A stretch of DNA of 64,000 nt from Bacillus sp. ZZV12-4809 (GCF_009849585.1 NZ_VCRN01000018.1:22515-86514), one strand, 5' to 3'. Shown: positions 7,967-16,990, counted from the first letter of the stretch. Program-made: numbers and translations. The notes: a model not told the origin generated them from the sequence alone.

Positions 7967-8995
7967 ATGACACAGAATACACCCTCCAGAAAACTGCTCG
8001 GATTCTTTAATACTCTTTCTCAGCCCGATCCGGAGATAAATATAACTCCAAGAACGGCAGTCTGGAAAAAAAATAAGGCAACGCTCTGGAACTATGCCCC
8101 TTCCTGCAAAAAATACAGTATTCCCATTTTCCTTGTGTATTCACTTGTCAATCAGCCCTTTATTTTGGATCTGGGACCGCAGAATAGTTTAATCGAAGCT
8201 TTGGTTAACAGCGGGTATGATGTCTACTTGCTGGATTTCGGAATTCCGGGCTATGAGGATAAAGACATTACGATGGAAGATTATATTACTGAATACATTC
8301 AAAAGGGGATAAAAAGAGCTTTATATCACGCCGGAGCCGAGGAAATAACGGTCATGGGCTTTTGCCTTGGCGGCACCTTTGCAGCCATTTATGCAGCCAT
8401 TGCGGATGAACCGGTTAAAAACTTAGTATTGTCTGTCGCACCGGTTGATTTCAGCATTATCCCCGTTTTTGATAAATGGGCACATGAGCTCCGAAATGGA
8501 GAAGGCAGTCTGGATACCACTTTTGATGCATGGGGACTTATTCCCGCATCTGCCATTAAATATGGTATGCGCATATTTACCTCTCCTCTCTATTACTCTC
8601 CGTATTTATCGCTGCTGGCAAGGGCCGACGATGAAGCATATACAACCCGCTGGAAGCGATTTAACCATTGGACAAATGGCCATATCCCATTTGCCGGGGC
8701 TGCAATGAAGCAAATCCATCAGGACCTTTTAAAAGACAATAAACTTGTGAACGGTACATTAACAATCGGAGAAAAGAAAGCCGTCCTCAGTAATATTAAA
8801 GCTAATTTGCTCGCTGTCGCTTCAGATAATGACCGGCTTGTTCCAAAAGAACAGGTTCTTCCGGTCTTGGACCTCGTGTCAAGCGCTGATAAAACTTTTC
8901 ACCTGCTTCAGGGCGGGCATGCCACTCTTACTTCAGAGGGAAAAGTTCCTGGTTATTTGGATGAATGGCTGTCAGGACGATCAGGTCGATTATAA
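7967..8995 (+). CDS. phaC: Poly(3-hydroxyalkanoate) synthase PhaC (class III/IV)
   Basis: Polymerises (R)-3-hydroxyacyl-CoA to polyester on granule surfaces. The 342-aa alpha/beta-hydrolase carries the PHA-synthase lipase-like box GFCLGG with nucleophile Cys133 (Cys replaces the Ser of lipases). Asp289 (SDNDRLVP) and His318 (GGHATL) complete the triad. The segment RFNHWTNGHIPFAGAAMKQ (residues 231-249) is the conserved WTN region of class III/IV enzymes. It starts at once after the stop codon of the upstream small protein, without its own strong binding site, indicating translational coupling. Length is slightly short for the family (about 355-360). The cassette order reductase - small subunit - synthase differs from the phaR-phaB-phaC order known in B. 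megaterium. Confidence 0.92.
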   Translation: MTQNTPSRKLLGFFNTLSQPDPEINITPRTAVWKKNKATLWNYAPSCKKYSIPIFLVYSLVNQPFILDLGPQNSLIEALVNSGYDVYLLDFGIPGYEDKDITMEDYITEYIQKGIKRALYHAGAEEITVMGFCLGGTFAAIYAAIADEPVKNLVLSVAPVDFSIIPVFDKWAHELRNGEGSLDTTFDAWGLIPASAIKYGMRIFTSPLYYSPYLSLLARADDEAYTTRWKRFNHWTNGHIPFAGAAMKQIHQDLLKDNKLVNGTLTIGEKKAVLSNIKANLLAVASDNDRLVPKEQVLPVLDLVSSADKTFHLLQGGHATLTSEGKVPGYLDEWLSGRSGRL

Positions 8996-9051
8996 CAGTT
9001 AATTCCCCTGCCACTGCAGGGGATTCAACATTTAAAGGAGGAGGTAACTTG

Positions 9052-9153
9052 ATGACTTTATGCAGTTATCCAAAAATGTATATGAATGACTATACCATCA
9101 GTGCTTATTTGGGGTTTGCTTCATTTGTATTTAGAGACTTATTTCCTGCTTAG
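9052..9153 (+). CDS. Micro-ORF of 33 codons after phaC
   Basis: A short frame starting MTLCSYPKMYMNDYT and ending RDLFPA. It is preceded by AAAGGAGGAGGTAACTTG, one of the strongest ribosome binding sites in the window. It is followed by a textbook terminator (9161-9187). A GC-rich hairpin (CCCCTG-ccactg-CAGGGG) sits between phaC and this frame. The binding site and the terminator argue that it is translated as the last cistron of the PHA transcript. I do not recognise the peptide; it has a moderately hydrophobic, aromatic C-terminal half that could be membrane or granule associated. Confidence 0.5.
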   Translation: MTLCSYPKMYMNDYTISAYLGFASFVFRDLFPA

Positions 9154-9160
9154 TACTAGG

Positions 9161-9187
9161 ACCATGCATTTACTGCATGGTTTTTTT
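9161..9187 (+). terminator. Terminator of the PHA cassette
   Basis: ACCATGCA-tttac-TGCATGGT followed by seven T residues. Confidence 0.85.
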
Positions 9188-9297
9188 ATTTGTGTTAACT
9201 CATGCAAAGCTGCAAATAATAAGCAAATGAACAAAATGCACTAACAGGTAGCTTCAAGCGGGCACCTGCACAAGGACAGAGCAGAAGGAGACTAACT

Positions 9298-9810
9298 ATG
9301 GACTTGAAGATTTTCAAGGCAATCAGCCGTTTATCCGGACGTATGGCATTCATCGACTTTTTGATGATTCTTATATCAAATAAGGCAAGATATTTATTTT
9401 TATTTGTTCTGGCAGGTATGTGGCTGGCCAGGGGAGCTTCCCGAACATCCGCAAAAAAAGCGGCTGCCGCTTCCCTGATTGCTATCTTTGTAAATAAAGT
9501 AATAAAAATTTGTTATTTTAGGCCACGTCCATTTATTAAAACCAAGGTTGGCCTATTGATCCCGGCCAAAAGAGATTCAAGTTTTCCAAGCAAGCATACA
9601 GTAGTGTCGTTTGCTGCTTCTATCGTTATTTTTTACGGCAACCGATTTATAGGGCGCATTCTGCTGTGGGTTTCAGGGCTCACAGGCTTCTCCCGCATAT
9701 GGGCTGGCCACCACTACCCTTCTGATGTTATCGGCGGTGCTCTTATTGGCGCAACAATAGGCTGGATGACAGAAAAATGTTCAATGGAAAAATCAAAAGC
9801 AGAACATTAG
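9298..9810 (+). CDS. PAP2-family phosphatase, undecaprenyl-diphosphatase (BcrC-like)
   Basis: 170-aa membrane phosphatase likely to dephosphorylate undecaprenyl pyrophosphate, recycling the lipid carrier of cell wall synthesis and giving bacitracin resistance. All three PAP2 motifs are present: K-x6-RP (KICYFRPRP, about residue 78), PSKH (SFPSKHT, about 99) and SR-x5-H-x3-D (SRIWAGHHYPSD, about 137-148). There are five or so transmembrane segments and a polar tail. GAAGGAGACTAACT precedes the start. It stands alone. A phosphatidylglycerophosphate phosphatase role is a possible alternative. Confidence 0.85.
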   Translation: MDLKIFKAISRLSGRMAFIDFLMILISNKARYLFLFVLAGMWLARGASRTSAKKAAAASLIAIFVNKVIKICYFRPRPFIKTKVGLLIPAKRDSSFPSKHTVVSFAASIVIFYGNRFIGRILLWVSGLTGFSRIWAGHHYPSDVIGGALIGATIGWMTEKCSMEKSKAEH

Positions 9811-9926
9811 AATAAAAAAAATGTAAAAACCACACTTTCTTTGGCGAAAGAAAACTTGTTTTGTCAGTCTGGAAGGACTTCATGCTATTCCGGCAGAATT
9901 CTTTGTAAAAACGGGAGGGGATCAGT

Positions 9927-10451
9927 ATGAATACGAGTGCTGCAGCCAAATTATTAGGTGTTTCACCTAGCACTATTCAGCGATGGGTTAAACAACTGGA
10001 ACTCCGGACGGAACGAAATGAATTGGGCCATTACTTATTTACAGAAGAAGACATTAGCCTGCTAAAACAGGTGCAGGACCAGCTTAATCAGGGGATAATA
10101 TTGCAGGACGTTACTGTAAATGGAAAAAAGACGAGAAAGGGTACGGTCAATGGAGAAACAGCTGCCGCACCAGCAATGGAGAAAATATATTTAAAAATAA
10201 GTGAGCTTGAGAAGCGGCTGAACGGAAAAGCAGATGATGTGGTGTCATACCAGCTGCTGCAGCATCGCAGTGAAATAGAGGAATTGCAGAAGGAAAATGC
10301 ACGTCTGCTGAAAAGAATTGAGGTTCTTGAAGCGAGGACAGCTGTTAAAAATCGAGACATCCCTGCTGACACTCTTTTGGTTTTTGATCAGGAGAAGCCA
10401 AGGAAGAAATTAAAAAAGAGAAACATTTTCACTATGCTGTTCGGATTTTAG
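9927..10451 (+). CDS. racA: Chromosome-anchoring protein RacA
   Basis: Sporulation protein that binds origin-proximal DNA and tethers it to the cell pole through DivIVA. The 174-aa sequence has a MerR-like N-terminal helix-turn-helix (MNTSAAAKLLGVSPSTIQRW, then KQLELRTERNELGHY). After a linker comes a long coiled coil (about residues 85-135, with SEIEELQKENARLLKRIEVL), then a basic C-terminus (KKLKKRNIFTMLFGF) that could touch membrane or DivIVA. The RW-x-KQL-x5-ERNELGHY stretch is characteristic of RacA. GGGAGGGGATCAGT precedes the ATG. The gene position differs from B. subtilis as I remember it, but the sequence features are convincing. Confidence 0.87.
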   Translation: MNTSAAAKLLGVSPSTIQRWVKQLELRTERNELGHYLFTEEDISLLKQVQDQLNQGIILQDVTVNGKKTRKGTVNGETAAAPAMEKIYLKISELEKRLNGKADDVVSYQLLQHRSEIEELQKENARLLKRIEVLEARTAVKNRDIPADTLLVFDQEKPRKKLKKRNIFTMLFGF

Positions 10452-10486
10452 TAAGGATAAAAGCGTATCTACGCTTTTATCCTTAC
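10451..10486. terminator. Perfect 17-bp inverted repeat, bidirectional terminator
   Basis: GTAAGGATAAAAGCGTA-TC-TACGCTTTTATCCTTAC: every base pairs and the loop is only two bases. It spans the stop codons of racA and the convergent yuiH. It lacks a long T run, so it could also be a processing or replication-related palindrome. Confidence 0.65.
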
Positions 10487-11082
10487 TAATCATCCCAGCT
10501 GAACCTCTGCTCACGAAAAGGGTCTCCATAGTTGTGATAGCCGTTATTTTCCCAAAATCCAGGCTTGTCGGTTTTAGAGAACTCAATGCCTCTAATCCAC
10601 TTTGCACTTTTCCAAAAATACAGATGCGGAATCACGGCCCGCAGCGGAAATCCATGCTCGGGAGTAAGAGGCTCACCATTATGAGTATGTGCAAGAAGAC
10701 TGGTGCTTTTTAAAAAATCCTTAATCGGGAGGTTTGTGGTCCATCCTTCTTCCGCGTGAAGAATTACAAAGCGGGCTGTTTCTTTTACACCTGCCCGCCT
10801 GCCAATCTCTGCGGCAGAGACTCCTTCCCAGACATTATCAAGCTTTGACCAGCCCGTCACACAGTGGATATCATTTTTGTACAGAGTCTGAGGCAGGTTC
10901 ATTACCTCTTCATGCGATAAGGATAATTCCTTTTCCACTTCTCCAAATATGTTCAAATTCCAATCCTTCATATCCTTGTAGTATGGAACATTCCCATAAT
11001 GCAATACAGGAAAGGCAGTGGTCACGTTTTGATTTGGCGGTACCCGGCCTGAGGTCTGTTTTCTGATCTTCCCAAAATACAC
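10486..11082 (-). CDS. yuiH: Molybdopterin-dependent sulfite-oxidase-like protein YuiH
   Basis: 198-aa single-domain protein of the oxidoreductase molybdopterin-binding family (sulfite oxidase/MsrP core). It has the cysteine that ligates molybdenum in HCVTGWS (about residue 74), a conserved Arg-rich GFPLRAVIPHLYFWKSAKW region and the WIRGIEF motif. There is no signal peptide, so it is cytoplasmic or membrane-peripheral, and the substrate is unknown. A GTG start at 11082 is preferred: CGGAGG is eight bases upstream, whereas the in-frame GTG at 11091 lies inside that binding site. Length 198 then agrees with B. subtilis YuiH. It is transcribed towards racA. Confidence 0.88.
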   Translation of the reverse strand: MYFGKIRKQTSGRVPPNQNVTTAFPVLHYGNVPYYKDMKDWNLNIFGEVEKELSLSHEEVMNLPQTLYKNDIHCVTGWSKLDNVWEGVSAAEIGRRAGVKETARFVILHAEEGWTTNLPIKDFLKSTSLLAHTHNGEPLTPEHGFPLRAVIPHLYFWKSAKWIRGIEFSKTDKPGFWENNGYHNYGDPFREQRFSWDD

Positions 11083-11140
11083 TATAGCCACCTCCGTTTC
11101 TTTTTCTTTATCCTACCCTACTTTACAGGCTGATACCAAT

Positions 11141-11173
11141 GAGAAAGCAGCCCCCATCCTGGAAGCTGCTCTC
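11141..11173 (-). terminator. Possible terminator of yuiF
   Basis: GAGAGCAGC / GCTGCTTTCTC hairpin at the end of yuiF with only a short T run. Confidence 0.4.
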
Positions 11174-11175
11174 GA

Positions 11176-12486
11176 TTATAAAATCATTGCCGCCAGCCAT
11201 CCAAACAGGATGAGCGGAATATTATAATGCAGAAATGTCGGCACACACGTATCCCAGATATGATTATGCTGTCCATCTGCATTCAAGCCTGCTGTCGGTC
11301 CCAATGTACTGTCTGAAGCGGGGGAGCCTGCATCTCCAAGAGCTGCGGCTGTTCCAACTAAAGCAATCGTTGCCATTGGGCTAAAGCCGACCTCCAGTGA
11401 AAGGGGCACAAATATGGTTGCAATAATCGGGATTGTTGAGAATGAGGAACCAATGCCCATTGTAACCAGTAATCCGACTAGAAGCATTAGCAATGCTGCA
11501 AGTGATTTATTATTGCCAATTACTTCTGCAGCCTGTTCAACAAGACTTTCAACATCGCCCGTTTCTTTTAATACATCAGCAAATCCGAATGCAGCCAGCA
11601 TAACAAATCCAATGAATGCCATCATCTTCATACCCTCAGTTAAAAGCTGATCTGCCTCGTTCCACTTAATTGCACCGCTGATATAAATAACTAAAATACC
11701 TGTCAGGGCTCCGAAGATCATCGAATCAAGCTGCAGCTGGACTATGAGAGCTGCTGCAATCCCAATGAGTGAAAAAATGATGCCCTTTTTTGAGTAATTG
11801 CCTTTTTCCGTTTCAATTAATTCTGAGGGGCGATAATTCCTCTTTTTACGGTAAACAAACAATGCAACTATTAAGCCAGCCGCCATGCCGGCTACAGGAA
11901 TAAGCATAGCCTTTGGAATATCAGCCATTTCCACTGCCAGCCCGCTGTTCTCCATATTTTCTGCGAGTATTCCCTGAAATATTTGACCAAAGCCTGCAGG
12001 AAGCAAAATATACGGAGCGGTCAAACCAAATGTCAGTACAGACGCGATCAGACGCCGGTCTATTTGAAGCTCATTCATAACCTTTAATAATGGCGGAATC
12101 AAAATAGGGATAAACGCGATATGAATAGGTATTAAATTTTGAGAAAAAATGGACATTAATAAAATAGAAAAAACGATGAGTGCCTTTGATAATGATTTCC
12201 CTCTGGGCTCCCCATCTTTCCCGACCTTGTCCAGGACCCATTCCACTAATAGATTCGGAAGTCCAGTTGCGGAAATGGCTAAGGCAAAGCCGCCCAATAG
12301 CGCATAACTCAACGCAACTTCTGCACTGCCTCCAAGTCCATTTGAAAAAACTTCAATTGTCTTATCTATACTTAATCCGCCTGCGAGCCCGCCTGCCAAT
12401 GCACCTGCCACAAGAGCAAGAACCACATTGACGCGCAGAAGGCTTAGAACAAGCATGATCAACACTGCAAGTATAACTGCATTCAT
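11176..12486 (-). CDS. yuiF: Na+/H+ antiporter-family transporter YuiF
   Basis: 436-aa polytopic membrane protein of the NhaC-like/ion transporter superfamily. It has about 11 hydrophobic helices, the SQNLIPIHIAFIPILIPPLL segment (about residues 114-133) and a repeated half with GIGSSFSTIPIIATIF (about 345). LGDAGSPASDSTLGPT lies near the C-terminus. AGAGGGTTACATC precedes the ATG. B. subtilis YuiF is annotated variously as an Na+/H+ antiporter or amino-acid transporter, and no substrate can be assigned from sequence. It is near pepA (leucyl aminopeptidase), which might hint at amino acid traffic. Confidence 0.85.
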   Translation of the reverse strand: MNAVILAVLIMLVLSLLRVNVVLALVAGALAGGLAGGLSIDKTIEVFSNGLGGSAEVALSYALLGGFALAISATGLPNLLVEWVLDKVGKDGEPRGKSLSKALIVFSILLMSIFSQNLIPIHIAFIPILIPPLLKVMNELQIDRRLIASVLTFGLTAPYILLPAGFGQIFQGILAENMENSGLAVEMADIPKAMLIPVAGMAAGLIVALFVYRKKRNYRPSELIETEKGNYSKKGIIFSLIGIAAALIVQLQLDSMIFGALTGILVIYISGAIKWNEADQLLTEGMKMMAFIGFVMLAAFGFADVLKETGDVESLVEQAAEVIGNNKSLAALLMLLVGLLVTMGIGSSFSTIPIIATIFVPLSLEVGFSPMATIALVGTAAALGDAGSPASDSTLGPTAGLNADGQHNHIWDTCVPTFLHYNIPLILFGWLAAMIL

Positions 12487-12718
12487 GATGTAACCCTCTT
12501 TCTATGCGTATGTTTCCATTTACTTTAATCTGCTAAATTGGTAGAGAACTAAAACACATGTATTAAACTATCATATCTCCCCTTTTTATGTCAATGATTT
12601 TAGGCAGATTCAGAAATGGGGGTTTAGGCCAGGATAGCTGTTAGGTTAGAATTTCATGTAATTTACCGGTAGATTGTATTTCCGCACCTTATGTTAATTA
12701 TGGATAAAAATCCGCATA

Positions 12719-12747
12719 AAAAAACTCCGGATTTCTCCAGAGTTTTG
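12719..12747 (-). terminator. Terminator of pepA
   Basis: AAAACTCTGGAGA-aa-TCCGGAGTTTTTTT hairpin with T run on the minus strand. Confidence 0.85.
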
Positions 12748-12759
12748 AATTCATCTTTA

Positions 12760-14259
12760 TTACACTTCAAACCTTTCAACCAATAGCGCCAATGTACGAA
12801 CCATAACGCCTGTCGCACCATCTGGTCCAAGATCATGGCTTTTTGATGTCGTGGCTGTACCTGCAATATCGAGATGCACCCATGGTGTGTCTTCGGCAAA
12901 TTCACCGACAAAACCTCCGCCCATGATCGCATGACCCGCACGTCCTGGTGAATTGTTCAGATCTGCCATTTTGCTGCTTCTGATTCTTTCTTTATCTTTT
13001 TCAAAAAGAGGCAGACGCCAGATAGGTTCGCCAGCTTCATAGGACGCTTCCAGCACCTGTTCAAACCATTCTTCATTATTCGTTAATGCACCTGTTGTTT
13101 CTTCACCCAGCGCCACAATCACACCGCCAGTCAGGGTTGCAACATCCACCAGGTAATCCGCTCCATGATGCTTCGCATATGTTATTGCATCAGCAAGTGC
13201 CAGACGTCCTTCTGCATCTGTGTTAAGGACTTCAATGGTTTTTCCGCTCATAGAGGTAATGACATCATCGGGCTTAAACGCAGTTCCGCTCACCATATTA
13301 TCTGTAGAAGGAATGACGGCGACAACATTCTGTTCAGGCTTCAATTCTCCGATGACTTCCATTGCCCCAAGTACGGCCGCTGCACCGCCCATATCGGTTT
13401 TCATGCCCACAATGCCGTCCTTCGGCTTTATGGAATAGCCCCCTGTATCGAACGTGATTCCTTTGCCGACAAGGCCGATAACATCCTTCCATTCTTCCTT
13501 GCCCTGATATTTTAAAACAATCATCTTAGGAGGCTCTGCCGATCCCTGATTTACCGCCAAAAGAGCACCCATGCCAAGCTTAAGCATGTCTTCTTTTTCG
13601 AGGATTTCCACTTCAAATCCATATCTCCACGCCAATTCAGATGAGTAATTTGCCAAATCGGTGGCAGTCAGCATATTGCCTGGCAGATTGACCAATGTTC
13701 GGGCTGAATTCGTTCCTTTCCCGTGTGCATATCCAACCGTAAGAGAAGCCTTCACATCTTCCTCATCTGCCGCTTCGCAATAAACGGCAATATTCTCAAT
13801 TTCTTTTTCCGGTTCATTTGATTTCTGTTTGTAATCTTCAAACTTATAGGTGGAAAGGGCAAAAGCCTCGCTTAGGGCATGGGCTGCATCCAGTGCTTCT
13901 ACATTTCCCCCAATAAAAGTATCAAGACAAACACCGGCATTTTGAAGCTTGGACGATTTCACTTCCTTGAATGCCTTTCCAAACGCTTCACGTAACCCTT
14001 CAAAGCAAAATTCTTTTTCTTTCCCAAGACCTATTGTAATCAATCGTTTGGCCCCAATTTTTCCAAATGTATGTATTTTTGCAATGGCCTTTTTCTTGGC
14101 GGATATATCGCCGCTCTTCACAAGCTCTGTCAGATGGCCTTGAAACTGTTCATCTGCACGGGCAAGTATTCCTTCAAATCTGGCTGACTTATCAAAAACA
14201 CCAACAATCAGGCATTCCTGTTCTGCTGTAACGTCAATTTCTCTTTTAACCGAAAACAT
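12760..14259 (-). CDS. pepA: Leucyl aminopeptidase (M17)
   Basis: Cytosolic dizinc/manganese aminopeptidase that removes N-terminal residues from peptides. 499 aa, the usual length. The C-terminal catalytic domain shows [15 protein letters not shown] (metal-binding Asp and catalytic Lys region, about residue 268), MKTDMGGAA and the family signature [12 protein letters not shown] (about residues 346-357), with the catalytic Arg in that signature. The N-terminal domain is the usual regulatory macro-like fold. Start 14259 ([10 protein letters not shown]) has GGGGGTG seven bases upstream; the frame is open 30 nt further but without a site. It corresponds to B. subtilis yuiE. Confidence 0.95.
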   Translation of the reverse strand: MFSVKREIDVTAEQECLIVGVFDKSARFEGILARADEQFQGHLTELVKSGDISAKKKAIAKIHTFGKIGAKRLITIGLGKEKEFCFEGLREAFGKAFKEVKSSKLQNAGVCLDTFIGGNVEALDAAHALSEAFALSTYKFEDYKQKSNEPEKEIENIAVYCEAADEEDVKASLTVGYAHGKGTNSARTLVNLPGNMLTATDLANYSSELAWRYGFEVEILEKEDMLKLGMGALLAVNQGSAEPPKMIVLKYQGKEEWKDVIGLVGKGITFDTGGYSIKPKDGIVGMKTDMGGAAAVLGAMEVIGELKPEQNVVAVIPSTDNMVSGTAFKPDDVITSMSGKTIEVLNTDAEGRLALADAITYAKHHGADYLVDVATLTGGVIVALGEETTGALTNNEEWFEQVLEASYEAGEPIWRLPLFEKDKERIRSSKMADLNNSPGRAGHAIMGGGFVGEFAEDTPWVHLDIAGTATTSKSHDLGPDGATGVMVRTLALLVERFEV

Positions 14260-14334
14260 ACTGGCACCCCCACATAATCTACTGTTCACTTTATTATATC
14301 GAAAATACTGAATTATTTCGACTATCTAAGTGCT

Positions 14335-14715
14335 TCATGAATCTTCCAGATACAATACCAGCTGAGGCAATTTAGGAAGACTGCCGACCTTTTCAAATGG
14401 AAGCCTTTCGATATCTTCAGGAAATATGGAGAGGCATTCTTCAATAAACCCATACACATGCTCAAGATCCAGTCCCCAATGTCTGGGCCGGTATGCCTGC
14501 AAATATTCATGTGCAGCCTGCATCATCAGCCTCGCACCTTTGACATTGCCATATTCATAATGATAAATGCTGACGCTCATCTGGAGCAGGCCTTTAAAAA
14601 ACAAATTGCCTTTATCAGTCATCCACATTTCTTCAAGAAGATCATGACAGGTATAGTAATCACCTTCATTGAAACTGACAAAGAATTCGTAGTATTCAAG
14701 AGGGTAATCTTCCAT
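14335..14715 (-). CDS. DUF309 family protein
   Basis: 126-aa all-helical protein with the DUF309 signature EFFVSFNEGDYYTCHDLLEE (residues 10-29) and W-x11-F-KGLLQ downstream. The family has a HD-x2-E pocket and is widespread in Bacillus and cyanobacteria, but its biochemical role is unknown. GGAGTGATTTC precedes the ATG. It is a single gene between pepA and a divergent membrane protein. Confidence 0.85.
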   Translation of the reverse strand: MEDYPLEYYEFFVSFNEGDYYTCHDLLEEMWMTDKGNLFFKGLLQMSVSIYHYEYGNVKGARLMMQAAHEYLQAYRPRHWGLDLEHVYGFIEECLSIFPEDIERLPFEKVGSLPKLPQLVLYLEDS

Positions 14716-14828
14716 GAAATCACTCCATCTTCGGACTTGGTTGTACTGATCATTTTAACAAAAAGAAAAGGTATTAAATATATTCTTTCATAATTGGGTA
14801 AGAAAATAGAAACAGAAAGGAGAAGGTT

Positions 14829-15495
14829 ATGGATCCTCTATTGTTTGCCGCTTTTACTTCTGGATATATCCTGCTATTTATTTGGGCCATTTTCACTGTA
14901 AAGAACAGCGGACCTGTTAGTGCTGCCTTCCTGCTGCCTGTAATTCTCGGTTTGATTTACGATAATGGGATTCTTGCTGCTGGGCATTTAATCGGGGCGG
15001 GAAGCACTCTTAAGCTACTGAATTATGCCCGATTCTGGATTCACGCTCTATTTACGCCTCTTCTTGTTCTATATTCCTGGCATACTTTAAAACAAGCTGA
15101 TATTGATTGGGCAAAAACAGGCAAACTAAAATGGGCTGCATCCCTGCTTACTGCCGGATTAATTGTTCTGGAGCTTATTACCGAAGTTTTCAGTCTTGTA
15201 CTGAAAGAGAAATGGGAATATGGGGCTCTAAGCTATTCAAACGCCGAAGCGCAGAGCGGCCCTCCGATAATGGTACTGATCGTTTCCGCTGTATTGCTGG
15301 CTGCATCTATAGTGTTTTGGCGCAAGCAGGGGTGGGTCTGGTTTTTTGCAGGGGGCCGTCTTGATGATTATCGGAAGCGCCATAGATTTTCCCATTGAAA
15401 GTGCCGCGGCCGTGAATGCCTTTGAATGGATTCTGTTGCTTTCACTGACAGCAACAGCGTATTATCAAAAAAAGCGTTATTTAACAGAAACTTAA
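14829..15495 (+). pseudogene. Frameshifted membrane protein gene
   Basis: The first part encodes a membrane protein (starts MDPLLFAAFTSGYILLFIW) with five hydrophobic helices up to KQGWVWFFAG at about residue 176. The frame then runs into the polar tail RLDDYRKRHRFSH and stops at 15398. If one G is removed from the G5 run at 15351-15355, the protein continues with AGAVLMIIGSAIDFPIES, another hydrophobic helix (AFEWILLLSLTATAYY), and stops at 15495. That is a natural end for such a protein, giving 221 residues. So this is either a one-base insertion that breaks the gene or a sequencing/assembly error in the homopolymer. I do not recognise the family. GAAAGGAGAAGGTT precedes the ATG. Confidence 0.75.
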
Positions 15496-15708
15496 AACAG
15501 CTCCTCTTGCAGGAAGGACCAATCTATTGGAGAATATTAGTTAGTATAACTTTACGCAGCTCTTATTGTGCTAAGTACAAGGCCAGATAGATTTTGTACA
15601 CAGGATGCTGAATTGGGATGGGTTGTGTCCGAAAACCAGCTCTACTTCGCACTATGAAAGCAAAAAAAAGCAAATGCAGAGTATCATACAACTCAAAGGT
15701 GGTCTCAC

Positions 15709-16185
15709 ATGGAATTAATGACAAATTTCCCTCTATGGTCTGCTTTGGCAGCCATCTTCTTTGCCCAATTTGTAAAAGTGCCCATTCAATTTATTGCCAC
15801 CCGAAGAGTGGATTGGTCCCTTTTAACAAGTACAGGCGGAATGCCCAGTTCACATTCCGCTGCAGTAACTGCCCTTTCAACCGGGGTGGCACTTGAAACC
15901 GGTATGGATTCCGCTGTTTTTGCTGTTTCTGCCGTTTTTGCCATTATAACGATGTTTGATGCTACCGGGGTGCGGCGTCAAGCAGGGGAACAGGCGATAG
16001 TATTAAACCAGCTTGTTGCCGACTTCAATAAATTTGTTGAAGAAGCAAAGACATGGCAGAAAAAAGCTGGCCAGGAAAAACAGAAAGAATTGAAGGAGCT
16101 GCTGGGCCATAAACCGATAGAAGTCCTTTTTGGCGGTCTGACGGGAATCCTATTAACTTTGGGGCTTCATTATTTAATTTCCTAA
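15709..16185 (+). CDS. yuiD: Divergent PAP2-family membrane protein YuiD
   Basis: 158-aa membrane protein of the divergent PAP2/acid phosphatase (DUF212) family. The motif STGGMPSSHSAAVTAL (residues 44-59) and D-x-TGVRRQAGEQA (about 86-96) are the family hallmarks. It lacks the full classic PAP2 triad, so enzymatic activity is uncertain. AAAGGTGGTCTCAC precedes the ATG. The next gene, a BtuF-like protein, starts 14 bases after the stop, so both are probably co-transcribed. Confidence 0.9.
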   Translation: MELMTNFPLWSALAAIFFAQFVKVPIQFIATRRVDWSLLTSTGGMPSSHSAAVTALSTGVALETGMDSAVFAVSAVFAIITMFDATGVRRQAGEQAIVLNQLVADFNKFVEEAKTWQKKAGQEKQKELKELLGHKPIEVLFGGLTGILLTLGLHYLIS

Positions 16186-16199
16186 AGGTTGTGATATGA

Positions 16200-16982
16200 A
16201 TGAAAATCCTTTCCTTATGCCCAAGCAATACGGAATTGGTGGAATACTTGGGATTGACTGATATGTTAGCGGGTGTGGACGATTATTCTGATTGGCCGGA
16301 GCAAATTTTCAAATTGCCTAGGCTGGGTCCTGACTTGTCTATTAATATGGATAAAGTGGAGGAATTGAAACCGGACCTTGTGCTTGCTTCCCTAAGCGTA
16401 CCCGGCATGGAAAAGAATGTAACAGAGCTTAAAAAAAGGCAAATTCCCCATATTGTCTTAAATCCCCAAAGTCTCACAGATATTGCAAATGACCTGGTTT
16501 TTACAGCTGAAAAAATCGGGAGGCCTGAGAGAGGAATTTTGGCCGCTAAACAGTTTACCGAGAAAATAGAGGAGCTGAAGGCCATCTCTAGCAGGATTGA
16601 GAAAAAACCAAGCCTATATTGGGAATGGTGGCCAAAACCTGTATTTACACCAGGCAAGGTCAATTGGCTGACGGAAATCAGTGAGATAGCCGGGGGACGG
16701 AATTTATTTGCTGATGTAGAACTTGCCAGTGTACAGACTGATTGGGAGGATGTCCTGAATCGGCAGCCGGATTATATTTGTCTCGCCTGGGTAGGTGTCA
16801 GAAGAGAAAAGGTAAATCCGGAAATTGTCTTGAAACGCCCAGGCTGGAGTGAAATGGAAGCAGTAAAACAGAACAAAATCCTGGTTCTGGAAGAAGAACT
16901 GTATTGCAGGCCTTCGCCGCGGCTGATTGAAGGGGCTGTAAAATTAGCAGAAAAGATTCATCGCCAGACATTTTCTATTTGA
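16200..16982 (+). CDS. Cobalamin-binding (BtuF-like) periplasmic-binding-fold protein without signal peptide
   Basis: 260-aa protein of the vitamin B12/iron chelate binding family (COG0614). The start MKILSLCPSNTELVEYLGL is the typical first strand and helix of the mature BtuF domain, followed by AGVDDYSDWP, the LGPDLSINMDKVEELKPDLVL segment and a C-terminal half. A notable EWWPKPVFTPGKVNW segment is present. There is no N-terminal signal or lipobox, and no ABC permease or ATPase gene is nearby, so it is unlikely to be a normal uptake component. It sits directly behind yuiD. It may be an intracellular relative with another job, function unknown. Confidence 0.8.
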   Translation: MKILSLCPSNTELVEYLGLTDMLAGVDDYSDWPEQIFKLPRLGPDLSINMDKVEELKPDLVLASLSVPGMEKNVTELKKRQIPHIVLNPQSLTDIANDLVFTAEKIGRPERGILAAKQFTEKIEELKAISSRIEKKPSLYWEWWPKPVFTPGKVNWLTEISEIAGGRNLFADVELASVQTDWEDVLNRQPDYICLAWVGVRREKVNPEIVLKRPGWSEMEAVKQNKILVLEEELYCRPSPRLIEGAVKLAEKIHRQTFSI

Positions 16983-16990
16983 TAATACAA

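Noticed and set aside
9743..9973. Minus-strand frame between the PAP2 gene and racA
   Set aside because: It overlaps both real genes and has no ribosome binding site.
12487..12718. Possible gene between yuiF and pepA
   Set aside because: No frame with a ribosome binding site; just AT-rich upstream sequence of yuiF.
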